Assembly (NCBI RefSeq): GCF_026151165.2
Contig: NZ_CP117849.1
Coordinates: 3,596,001-3,660,000, forward strand
DNA from: Cryobacterium sp. SO2
Lineage (GTDB): Bacteria; Actinomycetota; Actinomycetes; Actinomycetales; Microbacteriaceae
Length of the DNA stretch: 64,000 nt
Reading direction: 5' to 3'
Shown here piece by piece: positions 16,503 through 25,219 of this stretch. The notes under the pieces are model-generated. The model had not been told where the DNA came from. It did no database searches and saw only the letters and a program-made list of their open reading frames with translations. The translations under genes were made by a program, and so were the position numbers. Within the stretch, counting starts at the first letter, position 1. Each line of letters opens with the position of its first letter.

Positions 16503-17429
16503 ATGGATGTGCAACGTCTCGAACTGCTCCGCGAACTGGCCGAACGCGGCAGCGTGACCGCCGTGGCGCTGGCCACGCACCGCACTCCTTCTGCGGTCTC
16601 GCAGCAGCTCAAAGTGCTCGAACGCGAGGCCGGTTTGCCCCTCACCGAACGCAGCGGGCGGGGTCTCGTCCTCACGGATGCAGGCCGCGCGTTGGCCGCG
16701 AGCGCCACCGATATCGCGGTTGCCCTGGAGCGCGCCACGGCGGTCTGGGACACCTTCCGCAACCGGGCCACCGGTGATGTGAGCCTGGTCACCTTCCCCA
16801 CCGCCGGGCAGATGCTGCTGCCCGGCGCGCTGCAGGATCTCGCCGGCCACGACGGCCTCGCGGTGCACTGCACCGACATGGACCCGGAGCTCAGCGACTT
16901 CCCCGCGCTCACCTCCGAATACGACATCGTGCTCGCGCACAGTATGCGCGGCCAGCACACCTGGGGCGGGCGCGGGCTCACCTCGGTGCCGCTGATGACG
17001 GAACCGCTCGACGTAGGCCTCCCGGCCGACCACCGGCTGGCCGGCCGGGTTTCGCTCGGGGCGAGCGACGTGGTGGGCGAGACCTGGGTGGGTGTGCCGG
17101 TGGGCTATGCCTTCGAACGCGTCCTGCACGACATCGAACTGCAGACCGGCGGCCGGGCGCGAGTGACGCAGCGATTCGCCGACATCCGGCTGATCGAGTC
17201 GTTCATCATGGCCGGGCTCGGCATCGCACTCGTGCCCCGGTACACCTCCAGCGGCAACAAGCCCGGCCGCATGGTGCTCAAGCCGCTGCGCGGACTCGAC
17301 GCCGAGCGGCAGATCGTGGCGCTGATGCGCCCCGACCGGGCCGAGCGCCTGGCGGTGCGCACCGTCGTTGAGGCTCTCCGCGCCCGGGCCACCCAGGTGC
17401 AGGCCGAGCACGCGGCCGCTGCGGGCTAG
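16503..17429 (+). CDS. LysR-family transcriptional regulator
   Basis: The 308-aa regulator has an N-terminal LysR helix-turn-helix (ELAERGSVTAVALATHRTPSAVSQQLKVLEREAG, residues 10-43) and a periplasmic-binding-like effector domain with LMTEPLDVGLPADHRLAGR and FIMAGLGIALVPRY. The ligand is unknown. It is transcribed away from the 40-aa membrane peptide gene with a palindrome between them, so the peptide gene may be its target. Its stop overlaps the convergent small coiled-coil gene by 4 nt. Confidence 0.9.
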   Translation: MDVQRLELLRELAERGSVTAVALATHRTPSAVSQQLKVLEREAGLPLTERSGRGLVLTDAGRALAASATDIAVALERATAVWDTFRNRATGDVSLVTFPTAGQMLLPGALQDLAGHDGLAVHCTDMDPELSDFPALTSEYDIVLAHSMRGQHTWGGRGLTSVPLMTEPLDVGLPADHRLAGRVSLGASDVVGETWVGVPVGYAFERVLHDIELQTGGRARVTQRFADIRLIESFIMAGLGIALVPRYTSSGNKPGRMVLKPLRGLDAERQIVALMRPDRAERLAVRTVVEALRARATQVQAEHAAAAG

Positions 17430-17704
17430 TTGGTCTGGTCGGCGTGCAGCAGGGGCAGGGCGCCCACCCGGGTCACCACGAGGTCGGTGAGCTCGGCGAT
17501 GCGCAGCGAATCCCTCCGCAGCTCGTCGATGGCGTACTCGAGTTCGGCGAACTCGGCCACCCTGGCCTCGAGCCGCTCAGCCCTGGCAACGAGACCCGGC
17601 AGGCTCTCGCCCTGCCGGCGCAGGGTGGCCAGGTCTTCCAGGGAGCGCATCGTCTCCGGCGCGAGCCGACGGACGAGGGAGGCAACGAGTGTCTTCACGG
17701 TCAC
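17426..17704 (-). CDS. small helical protein coupled to the LicD-methyltransferase gene
   Basis: The 92-aa protein is predicted mostly helical, with heptad-like Leu/Ala spacing (LPGLVARAERLEARVAEFAELEYAIDELRRDSLRIAEL) suggesting a coiled coil. I do not recognise the family. Translation starts at GTG at 17704, which overlaps the upstream gene's TGA (GTGA), or at GTG 17698. This coupling suggests it works with the LicD-methyltransferase protein, perhaps as an assembly partner, but that is inference only. Confidence 0.65.
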   Translation of the reverse strand: MTVKTLVASLVRRLAPETMRSLEDLATLRRQGESLPGLVARAERLEARVAEFAELEYAIDELRRDSLRIAELTDLVVTRVGALPLLHADQTN

Positions 17705-19260
17705 AACAGTGGTCCTCTTCTTACAACGATGGCGGTGGCCGGATTCCGGTCTGCCAGGGGGTCGACCCGGATCGATACGATCCGCAGGTCGGATTCGGTG
17801 GCCGCCAGAGCGCGGAACTGCTCCACGGTGAGGTGCCAGGTGGTGGGGTCGTCGACGCTGAACCCGTCGGCCATCACGGTGGGAAAGCTCACATGCCATT
17901 CGCCTGAGCGCCCGAGCAGGTGCCGCACCATGGTCACGAGGCCCGGACGGGCTTCGATCGTGAGCACATGCAACAGGTTGGCGGACAGGATCCGCACGGG
18001 CGATTTCGACTGAGCCTCTCGCAGGGCGAGGGCGAGGGTCTGGCGCCGGTCGCCCAGGTCGAGCCGGCAGAGTTCCACCCGCGGATGCGTGGAGCCCAAC
18101 CGGGTGCCGGCGGCGACGGCGGCCGAGCGGGAGAAGTCGATGCCGACCACCCGATGTCCGCGGCTGGCCAGATGGGCCAGGTCGTCGCCCCGGCCGTGCC
18201 CGAGTTCGAAGATGGTGGCATCCGCCGGGGCGCCCGCCAGGAGCCCCTCGGCGAGCGCGGACGGCGCCGCAACGCGGTCGCCGCGGTCGGAGTAGTACTC
18301 GTCCCAGAAGTCCAGGTGCTGATTGAGGTTGCCGAACCAGTTGATGTACCGGCGTGCGGCGGAGGCCGGGGTGACGAACCGGTGCCCGGTGTCCGGCACC
18401 CGCCAGCCGGGGCCGTAGTTGGCCTCGAGCCAGGGCTCCGGCGGGTTGGGCGCGGGGAACTCCCACCCGGCCAGGCGAACAGGCCGCAGGTCGTCGAAGA
18501 TCTCGGGCGGCAGGGCCGCGCGCACGTGGAACGGCTGCATGAACATGCCGTCGCGGTAGAAACCGCCGAACACGTCAACGTGGAACCCCGCTCCCTCCCC
18601 GCTGAGGAACAGGATCTGCAGTTGGGTGGCGCTGTACCTGATGACAGTGTGGCCGGCGGACTCGAGGAAGCGCTGCAGCGCGAAACTCTCCAGCGCCGCA
18701 TCCACCGGGTTGGTGTGCGCGCTGACGTAGCCGAGGTCGGCGTCGTCGTCGTGCGGCATGAGCGCCCCCGAACGCACTGCGCCCAGCAGCGTGCCGCCCA
18801 TCAGCCACGGCTTGAGGCCGAACTCGGTGATCTGCGCGATCACCTGGCGGGTGTGCCTGAGCAGGCTGGTGATCATCGCCTCCGAGGCGTCGCCGAAGGT
18901 GATCGACCGGTGGCCCCACTTGTTCAGCACCACCGGATGACCGGTGTCGTCCACAAAACGTAAGGCGCCGGAGTCCGGTTCCAGCTCCGCCGCCACGTGC
19001 GCGCGGGCGATCTCGGCGCCGGTGTCCGAATAGTGCAGCGACAGCTCGCCGGACCCGGCCAGGGTGGAGCCGAAGGCCGGCGGCAGCCGATAGCGCACGG
19101 GGACGGCGCGGGGCGAACGGTGCGACAGCGCGGCCGGGTCTGTGCTCGTGTCTGGGCTGAGGGTCGCGACCCGCCGATCGGACACCCGGATCTCGACGGC
19201 ACGGGAGACGTCGACGTCTGTGTGGACATCGAGAAGTGCCTGAGCGAGATGGAGCTTCAT
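17701..19260 (-). CDS. LicD-family transferase fused to a SAM methyltransferase
   Basis: The 519-aa protein has a unique first 110 residues, then a LicD/fukutin nucleotidyltransferase-fold domain with GGTLLGAVRSG (155-165) and the metal-binding HDDDADLGY (170-178), and FHVDVFGGF further on. From about residue 360 there is a class I methyltransferase-like domain with IFELGHGRGDDLAHLASRGHRVVGIDFS. LicD proteins transfer phosphorylated groups such as phosphocholine onto surface glycans. Having both domains in one chain suggests modification plus methylation of a cell-envelope polymer. The next gene downstream is coupled; the NodA-like gene lies divergently 171 bp away. Confidence 0.8.
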   Translation of the reverse strand: MKLHLAQALLDVHTDVDVSRAVEIRVSDRRVATLSPDTSTDPAALSHRSPRAVPVRYRLPPAFGSTLAGSGELSLHYSDTGAEIARAHVAAELEPDSGALRFVDDTGHPVVLNKWGHRSITFGDASEAMITSLLRHTRQVIAQITEFGLKPWLMGGTLLGAVRSGALMPHDDDADLGYVSAHTNPVDAALESFALQRFLESAGHTVIRYSATQLQILFLSGEGAGFHVDVFGGFYRDGMFMQPFHVRAALPPEIFDDLRPVRLAGWEFPAPNPPEPWLEANYGPGWRVPDTGHRFVTPASAARRYINWFGNLNQHLDFWDEYYSDRGDRVAAPSALAEGLLAGAPADATIFELGHGRGDDLAHLASRGHRVVGIDFSRSAAVAAGTRLGSTHPRVELCRLDLGDRRQTLALALREAQSKSPVRILSANLLHVLTIEARPGLVTMVRHLLGRSGEWHVSFPTVMADGFSVDDPTTWHLTVEQFRALAATESDLRIVSIRVDPLADRNPATAIVVRRGPLL

Positions 19261-19431
19261 CGTTGGTGCTCTCTGGCGTGTTGGAGCCGGGTGAAATGTT
19301 CACCCAATGTTGCCGCGCCAGCTTTCAACCAGTTACCTTAGCGTTTTCTGAGTGTGTTCACAGGCTTTTCTGGCCCGCCGCGAAGCAGGATTTACACGGC
19401 CGACTCACGGGCCGCCGGTTAGGCTGACCGG

Positions 19432-19986
19432 ATGCCTGACATCGAGTGGACACTCTGCTGGGAGGCAGATCTGTCCGCGGAGCACCACACCGCGCTGGCC
19501 GCGCTGTTCGCACGGTATTACCCGAACGACCACGCCACCTTCACCGGCGCCCGCAGCTGGATGGGCGCTCGCCCTGAGGCCCGCGTGATCGGCTTCGACG
19601 ACGGCCGCCCGGTCGCGCACCTCGGCTTCGTGCGGCGGATGCTGCGCCTCGAGTCCGGCGGTTCGCAGCTGGTCGGCGACGTGGGCCTGGTCGGTGTCGA
19701 CCCCGACTACCAGGGCACCGGGCTCGGCCGCCGGCTCCTGGCCGAGGCGGCGGCGGCCCTGGGGTCTCAGGGCCTGCCGTTCGGTTTCCTCACCTGCGCG
19801 CCGGCCGTTGTGGGGTTTTACGCCACGGGTGGCTGGCAGCAGGCGCTGGGCCAGGTGACCCGCATGATCGATACCGAGCTGCGCCCGGAGACGTACACGG
19901 GCCCCGCCCTTGTACTGCCGGTGACGGCGCCCTTCAGCGCGTGGCCGACCGGGCAGACGATCATCCGTGACGGCCTCGAGGTCTAG
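19432..19986 (+). CDS. NodA-like N-acyltransferase
   Basis: The 184-aa protein matches rhizobial NodA along nearly its whole length by recalled motifs: WTLCWEADL at residues 6-14, ARSWMGARPEARVIGFD at 40-56, AHLGFVRR at 62-69, VGLVGVDPDYQGTGLG at 84-99, LPFGF at 115-119, and VLPV...SAWPTGQTIIRDG at 161-181. NodA N-acylates the free amino sugar of chitooligosaccharides in Nod-factor synthesis. No nodB or nodC is in the window, so the substrate here is probably another amino sugar or envelope component. A generic GNAT N-acetyltransferase is the alternative. It is divergent from the LicD-methyltransferase gene and overlaps the cbiX-like stop by 4 nt. Confidence 0.75.
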   Translation: MPDIEWTLCWEADLSAEHHTALAALFARYYPNDHATFTGARSWMGARPEARVIGFDDGRPVAHLGFVRRMLRLESGGSQLVGDVGLVGVDPDYQGTGLGRRLLAEAAAALGSQGLPFGFLTCAPAVVGFYATGGWQQALGQVTRMIDTELRPETYTGPALVLPVTAPFSAWPTGQTIIRDGLEV

Positions 19987-20759
19987 CGAGTCTCGCGCCG
20001 GCGGGCGGCGGGCGGGAGGGCCGAGACGGCCGTGCGGTAGCGGTCGATGACGATGTCGACGAGTGCGGCGGGCGGCTCCTCGCCCTCCACCAGCAGGGCA
20101 GCGCTGACCACATCCGCGCCGGCCTCGCGGGCCAGACCGGCGAAGGTCCCTGGCGCCAGGAGGTAACTGGCCACGACCACCCGGGCCGCCGGGGATTCCC
20201 GGCGAACGGCGGCAACGGCATCCGCCAGTCTCGGCTGCGCGGCCGCGATGAACGCCACGGTCACCAGTCGCGCCAGGATCGCCGCGAGCTGTTCGCCCGC
20301 GGTGACGCAGTCGGCCACGGCATTCGCGTCGCTGGATCCCGCCGCGGCCAGCACCACGCGGTCGTCCGCGCCCAGGCCGCTCTGCACAAGCCGGTCGGCG
20401 AGGATGCGCGCCAGGCGCTCATCGGGGCCGAGGGCGTCGGTGACGACCACAGGTCGCGGTCGGGCGCCGGTCACCGCATCGGCCAGGTCGACCCGCACGT
20501 GATACCCGGCGGAGATCAGCAGCGGAACGATGACGGCGGCCCGGCCGGGCTCCGCGGCCGCCAGGCAGTGCGGCACGTCGGGCTGCTGCACGTCGACGAA
20601 CGCGCCCACGACGGGCACGACCGACGTGGTTGCAGCCAGCCGCCGACTCACCGCGTCGACCAGAGCGAGCACGGCGTGTTGGGCAGGGGCGCTCCGGGAA
20701 CCGTGAGAGGCGGCCAGCAGTACCGGTGCGGCCTCCGTCGCCGGCCCGGCGATCATCAT
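19983..20759 (-). CDS. sirohydrochlorin chelatase (CbiX/SirB-like)
   Basis: The 258-aa protein has a CbiX-type chelatase half with the metal-site histidines in LLAASHGSRS (about residue 20) and LLISAGYHVRVDL, and a second diverged CbiX-like half. It would insert Fe(II) into sirohydrochlorin to make siroheme, the cofactor of nitrite reductase. The start is ATG 20759, overlapping the nirD stop (ATGATGA), so the two are coupled. Together with the methyltransferase at 24012 it completes the siroheme branch around nirBD. A cobaltochelatase role is possible but the context argues for siroheme. Confidence 0.82.
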   Translation of the reverse strand: MMIAGPATEAAPVLLAASHGSRSAPAQHAVLALVDAVSRRLAATTSVVPVVGAFVDVQQPDVPHCLAAAEPGRAAVIVPLLISAGYHVRVDLADAVTGARPRPVVVTDALGPDERLARILADRLVQSGLGADDRVVLAAAGSSDANAVADCVTAGEQLAAILARLVTVAFIAAAQPRLADAVAAVRRESPAARVVVASYLLAPGTFAGLAREAGADVVSAALLVEGEEPPAALVDIVIDRYRTAVSALPPAARRRETR

Positions 20760-21160
20760 GCTGCGGCGGTCGCGGCGGCCCGATCGTCGGCGCTGAGCCT
20801 CACCTGCACGACACCGGCCTCTACCCGCACGGCGAAGGTGGCGAGCGTGAAGTCGGGGGTACTGAAACACTCGCCGGTGCCGAGGTCGTAGACCTGCTTG
20901 TGCAGCGGTGACGTGAGCGTGTCCCTGTCGCCGTGCGAGCCGACGATTCCGCGGCACATCACGAACGATCCGGTGGCCGGATCCTGGTTGGACACGGCGT
21001 AGACGGTGCCGCTGGGCATCCGCACCAGGGCGAGCTGCTCACCGTCGACCAGCGCGGCTTCGGCCCAGAGCGGTTCCAGTTGGGTGAGCTCGCACACGCT
21101 CGCCCAGCCGGTGGCCGCGTCGACCCGGCGTGTGGCGGTGGTGCCTTCGGTGTTCAGCAT
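20756..21160 (-). CDS. nirD: nitrite reductase small subunit, Rieske-like
   Basis: The 134-aa protein has the NirD Rieske-like fold: WASVCELTQLEPLWAEAALVDGEQLALVRM, then VSNQDPATGSFVMCRGIVG and LTSPLHKQVYDLGTGEC. NirD proteins often lack full [2Fe-2S] ligands, as seems the case here. It partners NirB in NADH-dependent reduction of nitrite to ammonium. I chose ATG 21160 because GAGGGG precedes it; a longer frame upstream has no conserved residues. It is transcribed away from nirB rather than after it, which is unusual. Confidence 0.88.
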   Translation of the reverse strand: MLNTEGTTATRRVDAATGWASVCELTQLEPLWAEAALVDGEQLALVRMPSGTVYAVSNQDPATGSFVMCRGIVGSHGDRDTLTSPLHKQVYDLGTGECFSTPDFTLATFAVRVEAGVVQVRLSADDRAAATAAA

Positions 21161-21356
21161 GGTGCCCCTCGAGTTTTCGGCACCGGACCCGGGGGTCGGC
21201 GCCATCCAAGGGTACCCAGACCACCTCACCTTTCGATGGGACCAAGGACTCTCCTCAGCGGCGCCTGTACCTGACTGAATAGACAGACGCTACAAAGGTC
21301 GGCGCGATGCCGAATGCGGCGTCATGCGGCCGAACCCGATCTCGAGAGGTGCCGCG

Positions 21357-24008
21357 ATGACACTGAACACCCCCCAGCAGCCCCGCCGCGTGCTCGTGAT
21401 CGGCGGCGGCCCAGCTGCGCACCGGTTCGCCGAGGCGATGGATGCCCGCGCCCGCGCCGCCGGCGACGCCGCGCGCCCCGTTGACGTCACCGTCATCGGC
21501 GAAGAGGTGCACCTCCCGTACGACAGGGTCTCCCTCTCGCACCGCCTCGGCGGCCCCGAAGATCTCACCCTCGGCGACCCGGCCTTCTGGCAGTCCGAGA
21601 CCATGCACTACCGCGGCGGCAGCCGCGTCACCGCCTTGGACGCCGCGGCCCAGACCGTCACCCTCGAGACCGGCGATGTTCTCGGCTACGACGACCTGGT
21701 CTTCGCCACCGGTTCGAGCGCCTTCGTGCCGCCGGTTCCCGGCGCCGGGAGCGGTGTGGTCTATCGCACGATCGAAGACGTTGACTACCTCGTCAGCGAG
21801 ACCGCCCGACTGAAGGCCAAGTTCGGTCGCCCCGCGAATGTCACCGTGATCGGCGGCGGGCTGCTCGGCCTCGAGGCCGCCGGCGGTGTGCAGCGCCTCG
21901 GCGCGAACACCACAATCGTGGATGGCGCCACCTGGTTGATGCCCACCCAGCTGGACCAGGGCGCCGGCATGGCCCTCGGCCGACTCATCGACGCGCAGGG
22001 CATCCGGCTTGAGCTGGGCCACCGACCCACCGAAATCCTCGTAGCGGAGACCGGGCAGGTTCTCGGCCTCACCCTCGATGACGATCGTCAGATCAACGCC
22101 GACCTGATCGTCTGGTCCATCGGCATCCGAGCGCGCGACGAACTCGCCCGCGCTGCGGGTCTGGAGATCGGCCCGCGCGGCGGCATCGTGATCGGCGACG
22201 ACTGTGCCAGCTCGGTGCCCGGCATCTGGGCGATCGGCGAGGTCGCCAGCGTCGACGGCCGTTGCATCGGTCTCGTCGCCCCGGCGAACGCCATGGCCGA
22301 GGTCGTCGCCGACAGGCTGAACGGCGGCCAGGCCGTGTTCCCCGGCATCGACGACGCCACCAAGCTCAAGCTCTCCGGTGTGGAGGTGGCCAGCTTCGGC
22401 GACGCCTTCGGCACCGGTGACCGGGCCCTCGAGGTGGTCTACGCCGACCCCGCCCGCGGGCTGTACCAGAAGGTCGTCGTCTCCAGCGATGCCAAGACCC
22501 TGCTCGGCGGCATCTTCGTCGGCGACGCGTCACCGTACCTGTCGCTGCGCCCGCTGCTCGGCCGCGAGCTGCCCACCGAACCCGGCGCCTACCTCTCCGC
22601 CTCCGGCGCCGAGCTTCCCTCCAGCTCGGACATGCCCGATGACGCCCAGTTGTGTTCCTGCAACGACGTGTCCTTCGGCACAGTGCGTGCGGCCATCCGC
22701 GGCGACCACGGCGACCCGGTCACCGAGCTGGGTGCGTTGAAGGCGTGCACGCGGGCCGGCACCCAGTGCGGCTCCTGCGTTCCGCTGCTCAAGAAGGTTC
22801 TCGAAACCGAACTCACCAATGCCGGCCTCGAGGTGTCGAAAGCGCTCTGCGAGCACATCTCGATCAGCCGCAGCGAACTCTTCGAGTCGGTGCGGGTGCT
22901 GCAGCTGAGCTCGTTCGACCAGATCATGGACCGCTTCGGCACCGGCCTCGGCTGCGACGTCTGCAAGCCCACCATCGCCTCCATCCTCGCCTCGCAGTCC
23001 TCGGCGTACATCCTGGATGCCGGCCGCGGCGGCCTGCAGGACACCAACGACCGGGCGCTCGCGAACATGCAGAAGGACGGCAGCTATTCGGTGGTCCCCC
23101 GCATCCCCGGCGGTGAGATCACCCCGGAGAAGCTCATCGCCATCGGCCAGGTGGCCGCCGAATTCAACCTGTACACCAAGATCACCGGCGGGCAGCGGAT
23201 CGCCCTTTTCGGTGCCCGTCTCGACCAGCTGCCCGACATCTGGCGCACCCTGGTGGATGCCGGATTCGAATCCGGCCAGGCCTACGGCAAGAGCCTGCGC
23301 ACCGCGAAGTCCTGCGTCGGCTCGGCTTGGTGCCGGTTCGGGGTGCAGGATTCCGTGGCGCTGGCGATCATGCTGGAGAACCGCTATCGCGGGCTGCGAG
23401 CGCCGCACAAGTTCAAGTTCGGGGTCTCCGGATGCGCCCGCGAGTGCGCGGAGGCCCGCGCCAAGGACATCGGCGTCATCGCCACCGAGCTCGGCTGGAA
23501 CCTCTATGTCGGCGGCAACGGCGGTTTCCAGCCTGTGCACGCCGTGCTCCTCGCCAAGGACCTCGACGAGGACACCCTGGTGAAGTACATCGACCGCTAC
23601 CTGATGTATTACATCCGCACCGCCGACCGGGTGCAGCGCACCGCGCGCTGGCAGGAAGACCTCGAGGGTGGCATCGACCACGTGTACGACGTGGTCGTGA
23701 ACGACTCCCTGGGTATCGCCGCCGACCTCGAGGCCGCCATGGCCGCGCACATCGACGTCTTTGAAGACGAGTGGGCGGCCACCCTGGCCGATCCGGAGCG
23801 ACTTCGTCGGTTCCGGCCGTTCGTGAACGCCGACACCCCCGACCCTTCGCTCCTCCAGGTGATCGACCGTGGACAGCCGCGACCCGCTCGGCCGGAGGAG
23901 CGCGACGGCTCCAGCGCCGCCGGACCGGTGCACCTGGCCGGACTCACGATCCCGGTGCGCCGGGATGGCGCCGAGGTTCCGGTGGCCGCGGCGACCGGCG
24001 CGGAGTAG
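21357..24008 (+). CDS. nirB: NADH-dependent nitrite reductase large subunit
   Basis: The 883-aa cytoplasmic enzyme reduces nitrite to ammonium. Domains in order: an FAD/NADH module (VLVIGGGPAAHRFAE near the N-terminus, VTVIGGGLLGLEAAGG further in), a BFD-like [2Fe-2S] region with CSCNDVSFGTVRAA (about 432) and CTRAGTQCGSC, and a ferredoxin-like sulfite/nitrite reductase half with the siroheme/[4Fe-4S] cysteines in SCVGSAWCRFG (about 653) and GCARECAEARAKDIG. ATG 21357 has GAGAGG 7 nt upstream. The uroporphyrinogen methyltransferase follows after 3 nt, so siroheme supply is co-expressed. Confidence 0.95.
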   Translation: MTLNTPQQPRRVLVIGGGPAAHRFAEAMDARARAAGDAARPVDVTVIGEEVHLPYDRVSLSHRLGGPEDLTLGDPAFWQSETMHYRGGSRVTALDAAAQTVTLETGDVLGYDDLVFATGSSAFVPPVPGAGSGVVYRTIEDVDYLVSETARLKAKFGRPANVTVIGGGLLGLEAAGGVQRLGANTTIVDGATWLMPTQLDQGAGMALGRLIDAQGIRLELGHRPTEILVAETGQVLGLTLDDDRQINADLIVWSIGIRARDELARAAGLEIGPRGGIVIGDDCASSVPGIWAIGEVASVDGRCIGLVAPANAMAEVVADRLNGGQAVFPGIDDATKLKLSGVEVASFGDAFGTGDRALEVVYADPARGLYQKVVVSSDAKTLLGGIFVGDASPYLSLRPLLGRELPTEPGAYLSASGAELPSSSDMPDDAQLCSCNDVSFGTVRAAIRGDHGDPVTELGALKACTRAGTQCGSCVPLLKKVLETELTNAGLEVSKALCEHISISRSELFESVRVLQLSSFDQIMDRFGTGLGCDVCKPTIASILASQSSAYILDAGRGGLQDTNDRALANMQKDGSYSVVPRIPGGEITPEKLIAIGQVAAEFNLYTKITGGQRIALFGARLDQLPDIWRTLVDAGFESGQAYGKSLRTAKSCVGSAWCRFGVQDSVALAIMLENRYRGLRAPHKFKFGVSGCARECAEARAKDIGVIATELGWNLYVGGNGGFQPVHAVLLAKDLDEDTLVKYIDRYLMYYIRTADRVQRTARWQEDLEGGIDHVYDVVVNDSLGIAADLEAAMAAHIDVFEDEWAATLADPERLRRFRPFVNADTPDPSLLQVIDRGQPRPARPEERDGSSAAGPVHLAGLTIPVRRDGAEVPVAAATGAE

Positions 24009-24011
24009 CCC

Positions 24012-25127
24012 GTGGCGTTGGGCCTCGAGTACGCGGGAAAGCGAGTTCTCGTGGTGGGCGGTGCCCGGGCGGCCCGGCGCATTCTCGCGCGCTATCTGGC
24101 CGTCGGCGCAACCGTGCACCACGTGCCCGAGCCCAGCCCCGTTACCGGCGCCGTCGCTCCGGTCGCTCCGATCGCTACGGCGATGCCCGGGGTGCTCAGC
24201 CCGGTCTTTCCCCGGTCGATCGGCTCCTGGGGTGCGCTCATCGCCGCCGTGGACCTGGTCGTGGTCGTCGAGGCCAGCCCGCAGCTCGATGCCGTCATCG
24301 CCGCGGCCTGCGCCCGGCACCGCACCTGGTTGACCAGGGAGAGTGCGGCATCGACCTCCCCGATCGGGTCGGTCACGCTCGTCGGCGGCGGTCCCGGCCT
24401 GGAGAAGTTGCTCACGGTCGGCGCCCTGGCGGCGCTGAACGCCGCCGACATCGTCTACTACGACAGGCTCGGCCCCACCGACAGGCTCGATGTCTGGGCG
24501 CCGGGCGCCGAGCACGTCGATGTCGGCAAGGCTCCGGGGCACCACGCCATTCCCCAACGCGCCACCGAGCGGATGCTGGTGGCGTCGGCTCTGGCCGGCC
24601 TCACCGTTGTACGGCTCAAGGGCGGAGACCCGTTCGTGTTCGGCCGAGGCGGCGAAGAAGTGCTCGCCTGCCGTGCTGCCGGTGTACCGGTCTCCGTGAT
24701 CTCGGGAGTGACGAGCGCGATCGCCGTGCCGGCCGCGGCGGGCATCCCGGTCACCCATCGCGACATCAGTCGTCTGTTCACCGTGATCTCCGGTCACGCC
24801 CCGATCAGCGACTCCGAGCTGACCCACCTGATCGGCCTCGACGGCACGATCGTGGTGCTGATGGGCATCGGTACCCTGCAGCAGTTGGTTGCGGGACTGG
24901 CCCGTCTCGGGATGCGGACGGACATGCCCGTGGCGATCGTGGAACGCGGCTTCGCGCACGACCAGCGCACCACGGTCGGCCGGCTGGACACGATCGGCGC
25001 CCTCGCCTCCACGGCCGGGGTGCGCTCCCCCGCAGTCGTGGTGATCGGCGAGGTGGTGGCCCTGGCCGGTCACGGCGACGACGCCGCCGCCGACATCATG
25101 CGTGAGGCCGCGACCCTGGCTTCCTAG
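24012..25127 (+). CDS. uroporphyrinogen-III C-methyltransferase with degenerate N-domain
   Basis: The 371-aa protein has a C-terminal SUMT domain (VTLVGGGPGLEKLLTVGALAAL at about 117-138, YYDRLG, VRLKGGDPFVFGRGGEE, VISGVTSAIAVPAAAGIPVTHR), which makes precorrin-2 from uroporphyrinogen III. The first 110 residues resemble a shortened CysG-type precorrin-2 dehydrogenase domain (GKRVLVVGGARAARR) but are Pro/Ala-rich in the middle and may be inactive. It starts at GTG, 3 nt after nirB, in one operon with it. It supplies siroheme for NirB together with the chelatase at 19983. Confidence 0.9.
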   Translation: MALGLEYAGKRVLVVGGARAARRILARYLAVGATVHHVPEPSPVTGAVAPVAPIATAMPGVLSPVFPRSIGSWGALIAAVDLVVVVEASPQLDAVIAAACARHRTWLTRESAASTSPIGSVTLVGGGPGLEKLLTVGALAALNAADIVYYDRLGPTDRLDVWAPGAEHVDVGKAPGHHAIPQRATERMLVASALAGLTVVRLKGGDPFVFGRGGEEVLACRAAGVPVSVISGVTSAIAVPAAAGIPVTHRDISRLFTVISGHAPISDSELTHLIGLDGTIVVLMGIGTLQQLVAGLARLGMRTDMPVAIVERGFAHDQRTTVGRLDTIGALASTAGVRSPAVVVIGEVVALAGHGDDAAADIMREAATLAS

Positions 25128-25153
25128 GCCAGCACACCCAGCGGCCGAGCCGT

Positions 25154-25210
25154 CGACTTACCGCAAAACACCCCATCCCGGGCGCTGAAGCGGCACTTTG
25201 CGGCAAGTCA
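25154..25210. repeat. 57-bp palindromic element, copy 3
   Basis: Starts CGACTTACCGCAAAACACCC and ends GCGGCAAGTCA. It has the length and outline of the copies at 4461, 4534, 61590 and 61662, with an imperfect stem. It lies between the convergent cobA-like and lipoprotein genes, where it may also help terminate both transcripts. Confidence 0.75.
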
Positions 25211-25219
25211 GCGCAGGGG

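Noticed and set aside
19432..19986. True nodulation function for the NodA-like gene
   Set aside because: No nodB, nodC or nod box is visible; only the family resemblance is supported.
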